Shown here piece after piece: positions 52,411 to 60,599 of a stretch of DNA of 64,000 bases. This DNA comes from an uncultured Tenacibaculum sp. (GTDB lineage: Bacteria; Bacteroidota; Bacteroidia; Flavobacteriales; Flavobacteriaceae). Under the pieces are notes generated by a model. That model worked only from the letters and a program-made list of their open reading frames with translations, had not been told where the DNA came from and searched no databases. The stretch's first letter is position 1. Every line of letters starts with the position of its first letter. Both the position numbers and the translations under genes were made by a program. The stretch is from assembly GCA_947501615.1 (NCBI GenBank), contig CANMWK010000013.1, positions 100,624-164,623 of the forward strand. Direction: 5' to 3'.

Positions 52411-55400
52411 ATGAACAAATTAGTATTAATACTATTATTATTTTTTCAATATTTCTTGCAAGGGCAATCATCATTTATTACTACATGGGAAACCACTACA
52501 CCAAATGAATCTATCACTATTCCGACATTTCCAGGAGAAACTTACAATTATACGGTAGATTGGGGAGATGGTACTCCACCAACAGTGGAGACTGGAGATG
52601 CCACCCATACCTATGCAGTAGCAAATACATACACCGTTTCTATAACAGGAGATTTTCCTAGAATTTATTTTAATAGAACTGGGGATAGAGGTAAAATCTT
52701 AACCATTGAACAATGGGGAGACCAAGTTTGGACTTCTATGGGAAGCGCTTTTTATGGGTGTTCCCAATTGAATATTACGAATACTGCTATTGATAATCCA
52801 GATTTGACGAGCGTAACAGATATGAGCTATATGTTTTCTCATGCGAGTTCTTTTACAGGTGCTTCTTTAGAAAGATGGCGTGTTGATAATGTAATATCGA
52901 TGAATTCATTATTTGCAGATACAACAGTATTTAACGGAGATATTAGTGGTTGGGACGTTGGTAGTGTTCGATCCATGTTGAATATGTTTTTACGTGCTGA
53001 AAACTTTAATCAGGATATCAGTGGTTGGGATGTTCGCAATGTTCAAAGTATGGCTGCTATGTTCAACGGAGCGATCAAATTTAACCAAGATATTGGTTTT
53101 AATAGAGCTACAGGGAAAGGATGGAATACTGGTAAGGTAGAATCGATGAGTCAGATGTTTCTTAATGCCACAGCTTTCAATAGTGACATAGGAGGTTGGG
53201 ATACTAGTAGTGTGAGAACGATGAGTAGAATGTTTGAAAGAGGGGCTTTTGCTACAAATCCAAATGAATTTAATCAAGATATAAGTGATTGGAATGTAGG
53301 TAATGTAGAAGACATGAGTCATATGTTTTCACGTGCTGAAAAATTTAATCAAAACATAGGCTTTAATAGCGCTACAGGAAAAGGTTGGAATACCAGTAAA
53401 GTAAAAAATATGTATAACATGTTTTTTGGAACTGATGAATTTAATGGAGATATCAGCGGTTGGGATACTAGTAGCGTAGAAAACATGAGAGGTATGTTCA
53501 GACAGGCAAAGAAGTTTAATCAAGATATAGGAAGCTGGGATACAAGCAATGTAACTAGAATGACACTTATGTTTACAGATGCAGCTGAATTTAATCAAGA
53601 TATAGGGAGTTGGGATACTAGTAGTGTCGAAAGGATGTCTAACATGTTTGATGGTGCGACTAACTTTAACCAAGATATTAGTCGTTGGAACACTAGTATG
53701 GTAAAGAGTATGTCTTACATGTTTGCAGGAGCCGAAAATTTCAATCAAAATATAAATTATAATGCAAGTACAGGAAGTTGGGATACTAGTAATGTAGAGC
53801 GCATGGATAGCATGTTTCGTAGTGCATTAGCATTTAATGGAAATATTAGAGGTTGGGATGTTAGACAAGTTACCGACATGAATAATATGTTTAATGGAGC
53901 TATACTATTTAATCAAGATATTGGTAGTTGGAAGGTAGGTAATGTAAAGAATATGGGGGCAATGTTCAGTGGCGCATCTACATTCAATCAAGATATAGGA
54001 GGATGGGATGTAAGAAATGTGAACTCATTTTCAAGTATGTTTAATAGAGCAGCTGAGTTTAATCAAAATATTGGGGGATGGAAACTAGACAATGCTACAG
54101 AATTAAACTTTATGTTTAAAGATGCTGTTAAATTTAATCAAGATATAGGCTTATGGACTTTAGGTAGTGCTACATCTTTATCAAGAATGTTTGAAAATGC
54201 AGTTGCTTTTGATCAAGATATTAGTAATTGGGATATAAGTAATATAACCAATATGTGGTTAATGTTTGCAGGAGCAAAATTATCCACATCAAATTACGAT
54301 GCCTTATTAAAAGGATGGAATGCACAAACCTTACAACCTAACGTGAACTTTCATGGAGGGAATAGTACTTTTTGTACAGCGGAAACAGAAAGAGCGAATA
54401 TGATTGCTAGTGATATGTGGAGCATTACGGATGGAGGTAAAGATTGTAGTGCACTTCCAAAGCCCTTTATTATTACATGGGAAACCACCACTCCAAATGA
54501 ATCTATAACTATTCCGACATTTCCAGGAGAAACTTACAACTACACTGTAGATTGGGGAGATGGCAGTACCCCAACAGTAGAAACAGGAGATGCTACGCAC
54601 ACCTATACAGCTGCAAATACGTATACGGTTTCTATAACAGGTGATTTCCCAAGAATTTACTTTAACAATAATGGAGATAAAGATAAAATTTTGACTATTG
54701 AACAGTGGGGAAACCAAGAATGGACTTCTATGGAAAGTGCATTTTATGGCTGTTCTAATGTAACGATAACAAATACAAGTATTGATGTACCTGATTTAAC
54801 TAAAGTAACGAGCATGGTTCGTATGTTTAGTAATGCTACAACGTTTAATGGAGATCTAAGTGGTTGGATTACCACAAATGTTGAAGACATGCGTTTCGCA
54901 TTTACCTCTGCTGAAAATTTTAATGCAAATATAAGTGGTTGGAATACTAGTAAAGTAACTAGAATGAGCTATATGTTTAGCGTTGCAAAGTCTTTTAATA
55001 GAGATATTAGTAATTGGAAAGTTGGAGCTGTAACTAATATGGCGGGAATGTTTGCTGGTGCTTCTGAATTTAATCAGGATTTAGGAAAAGTTAGAGGTTG
55101 GGATACTAGTAAGGTTACAGATATGAGTTTTATGTTCCGAGGAGCTGAAAAATTTAATGGAGATCTTAGTAATTGGGATACTAGTAGCGTAAAAAATATG
55201 ATGTGGATGTTTGAAGGTGCTTCTGAATTTAACCAAGATTTAGGAAAAGTAGGAGGATGGGATACAGGTAGTGTAGAAAATATGACTGTTATGTTCCGAG
55301 GAGCTAAGAAGTTTAATGGAGATCTGAGTAATTGGAACACTAGCAATGTAGTCAATATGGATCTTATGTTTGATAGTGCAGCTGCTTTTAATACAGATAT

Positions 55401-58400
55401 CAGCGGTTGGAATACTGGAAATGTCAAGACTATGTTTGGAATGTTTGGTTTTACAAAGTTATTTAATAGTGATATTAGTAGTTGGAACACTAGTAAGGTT
55501 ACCAATATGGGATCTATGTTTAATGGCGCAATAGCTTTTGATCAGAATCTAGGAAGGTGGAATGTAGTTGCTGTTACCAATATGACTTCAATGTTTAAAG
55601 ATGCTAAACTATCTACAGCTAATTATGATGCATTATTAAAAGGGTGGAACGCACAAGTTTTACAGCCAAACATAAATTTTGATGGAGGAAATAGTATCTA
55701 TTGTACTGCGGAAACAGAAAGAGCAAATATGATTGCTAGTGATATGTGGATGATTACTGATGGAGGAAAGGAAGTAACTCCAGTTATAAATAGTATCACA
55801 GATGTGAATCAGCCAGACACCTACACACTTCCAACAATCACAGGAACAAATTTATCAGGTTCAGAAAAATATTACACGCAATCTGGAGGTTTAGGAACAT
55901 CTTACACAGTAGGAAGCGTTATTAACTATGCAGATTTCACTTCGTATCCAGTAACCTTGTATGCTTATGATGAACTAACTTGTGGTAATACAGAAGTGAA
56001 TTTTAAATTAACACTCACGACTACGGCTAAGAAGCCAATTACAATTGAAGCGGATCCTAAGAATAAGATATATGGAGCTATTGATCCAACATTAACTTAT
56101 ACTATTACATCAGGAAGTTTAGATCCAGGTGATGTATTAAGTGGAGGTTTAACTAGAGTCGTTGGAGAAGATGTTGGGAATTATACAATTAATTCTACGC
56201 TGTCACATCCAAATTATACGATTACCTATGTTGGAAACGATTTAACGATTAGTAAAAGAGCAATTACAGTTAAAGCAGATGCTAAGAATAAGGAATATGG
56301 AGCCGTTGACCCTACATTAACCTATACCATCACTTTAGGAAGTTTAGTAGCAGGAGATGTATTAAGTGGAGGTTTAACTAGAGCCGTTGGAGAAGGTGTT
56401 GGAAATTATGCTATAAGCTCTAATTTATCGAACACTAACTATGTTATTACTTATGCTGGAGATGATTTAACGATTAGTGAAAGAGCAATTACGGTGAAAG
56501 CGGATGTTAAGAATAAGATTTATGGGGATGTTGATCCTACATTGACCTATACCATCACTTTAGGAAGTTTAGTAACAGGGGATGTATTAAGTGGAGGCTT
56601 AACCAGAGCTGTTGGAGAAGATGTTGGGAATTATGCGATAAGTTCTAACTTATCGAATGCTAACTATGCTATTACCTATGTTGGAAACGATTTAACGATT
56701 AGTGAAAGAGGAATTACAGTTAAAGCGGATGCTAAGAATAAGGAATATGGTGCTGTTGATCCTACATTAACCTATACGATCACTTTAGGAAGTTTAGTAA
56801 CAGGCGATGTATTAAGTGGAGGTTTAACTAGAGCCGTTGGAGAAGATGTTGGGAATTATACAATTAATTCTACGCTGTCACATCCAAATTATACGATTAC
56901 CTATGTTGGAAACGATTTAACGATTAGTGAAAGAGCAATTACAGTTAAAGCAGATGCTAAAAATAAGATATATGGAGCCGTTGACCCTACATTAACCTAT
57001 ACTATTACTTTAGGAAGTTTAGTAACAGGAGATGTGTTAAGTGGAGGCTTAACCAGAGCTGTTGGAGAAAATGTTGGGAATTATGCGATAAGCTCTAATT
57101 TATCGAATGCTAACTATGCTATTACCTATGTTGGAGACGATTTAACGATTAGTAAAAGAGCAATTACACTTGAAGCTGATCCTAAGAATAAGGAATATGG
57201 AGCTATTGATCCAGCATTAACCTATACGATCACTTTAGGAAGTTTAGTAACAGGAGATGTATTAAGTGGTGGCTTAACTAGAGCCGTTGGAGAAGATGTT
57301 GGGAATTATGCGATAAGCTCTAATTTATCGAACACTAACTATGCTATTACCTATGTTGGAAACGATTTAACGATTAGTGAAAGAGGAATTACAGTTAAAG
57401 CGGATCCTAAGAATAAGGAATATGGTGCTGTTGATCCTACATTAACCTATACGATCACTTTAGGAAGTTTAGTAACAGGAGATGTGTTAAGCGGAGGTTT
57501 AACTAGAGCCGTTGGAGAAGATGTTGGGAATTATACAATTAATTCTACGCTGTCACATCCAAATTATACGATTACCTATGTTGGAAACGATTTAACGATT
57601 AGTAAAAGAGTAATTACAGTTAAAGCGGATGCTAAGAATAAGGAATATGGAGCTGTTGATCCTACATTAACCTATACTATTACTTTGGGAAGTTTAGTAA
57701 CTGGAGATGTATTAAGTGGAGGTTTAACCAGAGCCGTTGGAGAAGATGTTGGGAATTATGCGATAAGCTCTAATTTATCGAACACTAACTATGCTATTAC
57801 TTATGTTGGAGATGATTTGACGATTAGTAAAAGAGCAATTACAGTTAAAGCAGATGCTAAAAATAAGATATATGGTGCTGTTGACCCTACATTAACCTAT
57901 ACTATTACTTTGGGAAGTTTAGTAGCAGGAGATGTATTAAGTGGTGGTTTAACTAGAGCCGTTGGAGAAGATGTTGGGAATTATGCGATAAGCTCTAATT
58001 TATCGAACACTAACTATGCTATTACCTATGTTGGAAACGATTTAACGATTAGTGAAAGAGGAATTACAGTTAAAGCTGATGCTAAGAATAAGGAATATGG
58101 TGCTGTTGATCCTATATTAACCTATACTATCACTTTAGGAAGTTTAGTAACAGGAGATGTATTAAGCGGAGGTTTAATCAGAGCCGTTGGAGAAGATGTT
58201 GGGAATTATGCGATAAGCTCTAATTTATCGAACGCTAACTATGCTATTACTTATGTTGGAGATGATTTATCGATTAGTGAAAGAGCAATTACAGTTAAAG
58301 TTGATCCTAAGAATAAGGAATATGGAGCTGTTGATCCTACATTGACCTATATTATTACTTTAGGAAGTTTAGTAACAGGAGATGTATTAAGCGGAGGTTT

Positions 58401-59262
58401 AACTAGAGCCGTTGGAGAAGATGTTGGGAATTATGCGATAAGCTCTAATTTATCGAACGCTAACTATGCTATTACTTATGTTGGAGACTATTTATCGATT
58501 AGTGAAAGAGCAATTACAGTTAAAGTTGATCCTAAGAATAAGGAATATGGGGCTATTGATCCTACATTAACTTATATCATAACATCAGGAAGTTTAGTAA
58601 CAGGAGATGTATTAAGTGGAGGTTTAACTAGATCCGTTGGAGAAGATGTTGGGAATTATGCGATAAGCTCTAATTTATCGAATGCTAACTATGCTATTAC
58701 TTATGTTGGAGACGATTTAACTATTAATAAAAGACCAATTACTGTTGAAGCGGAAGCTCAAACTAAAGAATATGGCTCAACCGACCCAATTTTAACATAC
58801 CTAATAACTTCAGGAAGTTTAGTAACAGGAGATGTATTAAATGGAGATTTAAACAGAGAGTTTGGAGAAGATGTTGGTATTTATGAAATTACTCAAGGAG
58901 ATCTAGATAATAGAAATTACGATATTACTTTTTTACCTAATTCTTTTGAAATTTTACCCAAATCTATTGAGGATATAGAATTACCAAATGTGTTTTCACC
59001 AAATGGTGATGGAGTTAATGATGTTTTTGAAATTAAGGATTTAGAAAAGAACTACCCTAATTTTGAGATTCAATTTTTTGATAGAAATGGTTCTAAACTA
59101 TTTACGTATAAACATAATGGAGATAGGCAACAAATTCCAATATGGTGGGATGGGACTCATAAAGGAAAAGAATTACCTACTGGGACATATTATTTTTCTC
59201 TGAATTACAACAGTAAAAATAAGAAACAAAAAACAACATGGGTGTTTTTAAATCGTCAATAA
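52411..59262 (+). CDS. Giant surface adhesin: PKD, BspA-type repeats, MBG array, T9SS type B end
   Basis: This 2283-residue secreted protein has a signal peptide (about 1-18), a PKD-like domain with DWGDGTPPTVETGDATHTY (about 25-105), and BspA/DUF285 leucine-rich repeats (about 115-665; units such as FNQDISGWDVRNVQSMAAMF). A second PKD-like domain starts near 686, and a second BspA block covers about 790-1115. Then come a linker, 13 MBG-type repeats of 75 residues (1210-2185), and a CHU_C-type gliding-motility C-terminal domain (LPNVFSPNGDGVNDVFEI from about residue 2192), the type B T9SS sorting signal. The PorP/SprF-type gene follows 21 bp later, as expected of a cargo/partner pair. It probably mediates adhesion or gliding. 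The MBG repeats are almost identical at DNA level. Confidence 0.95.
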   Translation: MNKLVLILLLFFQYFLQGQSSFITTWETTTPNESITIPTFPGETYNYTVDWGDGTPPTVETGDATHTYAVANTYTVSITGDFPRIYFNRTGDRGKILTIEQWGDQVWTSMGSAFYGCSQLNITNTAIDNPDLTSVTDMSYMFSHASSFTGASLERWRVDNVISMNSLFADTTVFNGDISGWDVGSVRSMLNMFLRAENFNQDISGWDVRNVQSMAAMFNGAIKFNQDIGFNRATGKGWNTGKVESMSQMFLNATAFNSDIGGWDTSSVRTMSRMFERGAFATNPNEFNQDISDWNVGNVEDMSHMFSRAEKFNQNIGFNSATGKGWNTSKVKNMYNMFFGTDEFNGDISGWDTSSVENMRGMFRQAKKFNQDIGSWDTSNVTRMTLMFTDAAEFNQDIGSWDTSSVERMSNMFDGATNFNQDISRWNTSMVKSMSYMFAGAENFNQNINYNASTGSWDTSNVERMDSMFRSALAFNGNIRGWDVRQVTDMNNMFNGAILFNQDIGSWKVGNVKNMGAMFSGASTFNQDIGGWDVRNVNSFSSMFNRAAEFNQNIGGWKLDNATELNFMFKDAVKFNQDIGLWTLGSATSLSRMFENAVAFDQDISNWDISNITNMWLMFAGAKLSTSNYDALLKGWNAQTLQPNVNFHGGNSTFCTAETERANMIASDMWSITDGGKDCSALPKPFIITWETTTPNESITIPTFPGETYNYTVDWGDGSTPTVETGDATHTYTAANTYTVSITGDFPRIYFNNNGDKDKILTIEQWGNQEWTSMESAFYGCSNVTITNTSIDVPDLTKVTSMVRMFSNATTFNGDLSGWITTNVEDMRFAFTSAENFNANISGWNTSKVTRMSYMFSVAKSFNRDISNWKVGAVTNMAGMFAGASEFNQDLGKVRGWDTSKVTDMSFMFRGAEKFNGDLSNWDTSSVKNMMWMFEGASEFNQDLGKVGGWDTGSVENMTVMFRGAKKFNGDLSNWNTSNVVNMDLMFDSAAAFNTDISGWNTGNVKTMFGMFGFTKLFNSDISSWNTSKVTNMGSMFNGAIAFDQNLGRWNVVAVTNMTSMFKDAKLSTANYDALLKGWNAQVLQPNINFDGGNSIYCTAETERANMIASDMWMITDGGKEVTPVINSITDVNQPDTYTLPTITGTNLSGSEKYYTQSGGLGTSYTVGSVINYADFTSYPVTLYAYDELTCGNTEVNFKLTLTTTAKKPITIEADPKNKIYGAIDPTLTYTITSGSLDPGDVLSGGLTRVVGEDVGNYTINSTLSHPNYTITYVGNDLTISKRAITVKADAKNKEYGAVDPTLTYTITLGSLVAGDVLSGGLTRAVGEGVGNYAISSNLSNTNYVITYAGDDLTISERAITVKADVKNKIYGDVDPTLTYTITLGSLVTGDVLSGGLTRAVGEDVGNYAISSNLSNANYAITYVGNDLTISERGITVKADAKNKEYGAVDPTLTYTITLGSLVTGDVLSGGLTRAVGEDVGNYTINSTLSHPNYTITYVGNDLTISERAITVKADAKNKIYGAVDPTLTYTITLGSLVTGDVLSGGLTRAVGENVGNYAISSNLSNANYAITYVGDDLTISKRAITLEADPKNKEYGAIDPALTYTITLGSLVTGDVLSGGLTRAVGEDVGNYAISSNLSNTNYAITYVGNDLTISERGITVKADPKNKEYGAVDPTLTYTITLGSLVTGDVLSGGLTRAVGEDVGNYTINSTLSHPNYTITYVGNDLTISKRVITVKADAKNKEYGAVDPTLTYTITLGSLVTGDVLSGGLTRAVGEDVGNYAISSNLSNTNYAITYVGDDLTISKRAITVKADAKNKIYGAVDPTLTYTITLGSLVAGDVLSGGLTRAVGEDVGNYAISSNLSNTNYAITYVGNDLTISERGITVKADAKNKEYGAVDPILTYTITLGSLVTGDVLSGGLIRAVGEDVGNYAISSNLSNANYAITYVGDDLSISERAITVKVDPKNKEYGAVDPTLTYIITLGSLVTGDVLSGGLTRAVGEDVGNYAISSNLSNANYAITYVGDYLSISERAITVKVDPKNKEYGAIDPTLTYIITSGSLVTGDVLSGGLTRSVGEDVGNYAISSNLSNANYAITYVGDDLTINKRPITVEAEAQTKEYGSTDPILTYLITSGSLVTGDVLNGDLNREFGEDVGIYEITQGDLDNRNYDITFLPNSFEILPKSIEDIELPNVFSPNGDGVNDVFEIKDLEKNYPNFEIQFFDRNGSKLFTYKHNGDRQQIPIWWDGTHKGKELPTGTYYFSLNYNSKNKKQKTTWVFLNRQ
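56038..58965 (+). repeat. Array of thirteen 225-bp MBG repeats, with 675-bp higher-order pattern
   Basis: Units 1-12 are 225 bp each and nearly identical; unit 13 is diverged and one codon longer. Units 1, 4 and 7 share TINSTLSHPNYT, while units 3, 6 and 9 share GNDLTISERG at their ends and units 2, 5 and 8 share GDDLTIS. The first nine units are therefore three copies of a three-unit block, and units 10-12 form a separately expanded group. It lies entirely within the adhesin gene and would be prone to length change by recombination. Confidence 0.9.
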
Positions 59263-59283
59263 ATAGCTGAAAAATAGATATAC

Positions 59284-60237
59284 ATGAAAATTGAAAGAAC
59301 AATAGGAGGTGTAAGAATACATATTCGATACCTATTAGTAGTAAGTATTTTATTGGGAAGCTATGTAAATGCACAGCAATATCCACAGTTTACTCAGTAT
59401 ACATACAATATGAATATTATAAATCCAGCTTATGCAGGAGTGAAAAATACATTAAGTTTAAATGTTATGGGAAGAACACAATGGGTTGGAGTTGAAGGAG
59501 CACCTAAAACAGGAACATTGGGGATAAACGCACCTTTAGGACACCAAAGGAATTTTGGTATCGGGTTTTCTGCAATATATTCAGAATTAGGACCATTAAA
59601 AGAGACACATCTTTATGGTGATTTAGCCTATAAATTGAATGTTTCTTATGATGGAGTTTTATCTTTTGGATTGAAATTCGGTGTTTCCTTTCAAAATTTG
59701 AATCAATCCATATTACGATTTAATTCAAATGAAAATAGCAGTACAAATTTTATGAACACAACGCATTCAAATTTAGGTTTTGGACTGTTTTTTTCTGAGG
59801 AAAATTTTTATGTGAGTTTGTCAGTACCCAGTATTTTAAACACCAATTTTTTTGATACTGTTTCATCTTTTAATTCTGTGACACAAGTATCTAGAAACGG
59901 AACGGTATTTTTAGGATCTGGTTATGTTTTTGAGTTAAGTAGCACTTTAAAAATCAAACCTGCATTAATGCTGAGGTATTCTTCTTCTGTTCCCTTTACT
60001 ACTGATATTTCGACTACAGCATTTATTGATGAAATGTTCGAATTAGGGGTTTCTTATAGGTTTAAAGAGTCTGTGGGAGTAATAGCCGCTTTAAATTTGA
60101 ATAAAAACTTTAGAGTAGGGTATTCTTATGATTTTTCTACAGGAAGTGTTATTAACAGTAATGGCTCACATGAAATTATGTTACTTTATGATATTGATTT
60201 AATCGAAAGAACAAGACGTATACCTAAGTATTACTAA
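59284..60237 (+). CDS. PorP/SprF-family type IX secretion partner protein
   Basis: PorP/SprF proteins are outer-membrane beta-barrels that go with particular type B T9SS cargo. A signal peptide (ending NAQ, about residue 31) is followed by the family's N-terminal motif QYPQFTQYTYNMNIINPAYA, then LSLNVMGRTQWVGVEGAPKT and FGIGFSAIYSELGP. It has 317 residues. It lies 21 bp after the adhesin gene and is followed by a terminator, so the two form an operon in which this protein would help export or anchor the adhesin. Confidence 0.93.
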   Translation: MKIERTIGGVRIHIRYLLVVSILLGSYVNAQQYPQFTQYTYNMNIINPAYAGVKNTLSLNVMGRTQWVGVEGAPKTGTLGINAPLGHQRNFGIGFSAIYSELGPLKETHLYGDLAYKLNVSYDGVLSFGLKFGVSFQNLNQSILRFNSNENSSTNFMNTTHSNLGFGLFFSEENFYVSLSVPSILNTNFFDTVSSFNSVTQVSRNGTVFLGSGYVFELSSTLKIKPALMLRYSSSVPFTTDISTTAFIDEMFELGVSYRFKESVGVIAALNLNKNFRVGYSYDFSTGSVINSNGSHEIMLLYDIDLIERTRRIPKYY

Positions 60238-60244
60238 TACGATT

Positions 60245-60282
60245 AACGACTAAAAATTTCGCATACTAGTCGTTTCTTTTTC
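60245..60282 (+). terminator. Terminator of the adhesin-PorP/SprF operon
   Basis: AACGACTA (60245-60252) pairs with TAGTCGTT (60267-60274) across a 14-nt loop, followed by a T-rich run. Confidence 0.7.
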
Positions 60283-60530
60283 CTTCCTACTTTGTTTAAA
60301 AAAGAAACCGTAACTAAAGCTATGCTTTATTTTTTTGCCTTGTATGAAGAAAAAATAATTCAACTAATTTATACGAAGTTTTTAATCATAAATCGTATAA
60401 AAACTACTTTTGAAATTCTTCAATTAGACGAAATATTTATGAGGAAATTGTATGAATGAATACATATTAATCAGAGTTAGAAAATTTAGAATGCCGATTA
60501 GATTTTATAATTTCAACTTTGATTAATGTT

Positions 60531-60564
60531 AAAAAAAAGTGGTCAGAAGAAATTCTGACCACTT
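60531..60564 (-). terminator. Terminator of the M16 peptidase gene
   Basis: A perfect 12-bp stem (AAGTGGTCAGAA at 60537-60548 and TTCTGACCACTT at 60553-60564, 4-nt loop) is followed on the minus strand by eight T (the A run at 60531-60538). It lies 36 bp after the stop at 60600. Confidence 0.9.
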
Positions 60565-60599
60565 ACTTGTTACTTATAATTTTTTATAAAGTTCTAGTT

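Larger units (their letters stand above)
60238..60599. other. Intergenic region between convergent genes
   Basis: No gene is supported. The region holds the adhesin-operon terminator (60245-60282) and, at its other end, the M16 peptidase terminator (60531-60564). The middle 250 bp shows nothing recognisable. Confidence 0.6.

Noticed and set aside
52990..55505. Minus-strand open frames of 110-143 codons inside the adhesin
   Set aside because: They are antisense shadows of the BspA-type repeats; their own internal repeats simply mirror those units.
56038..58965. CRISPR-like regular repeat pattern
   Set aside because: The 225-bp units are contiguous, in frame, and encode MBG domains; there are no spacers.
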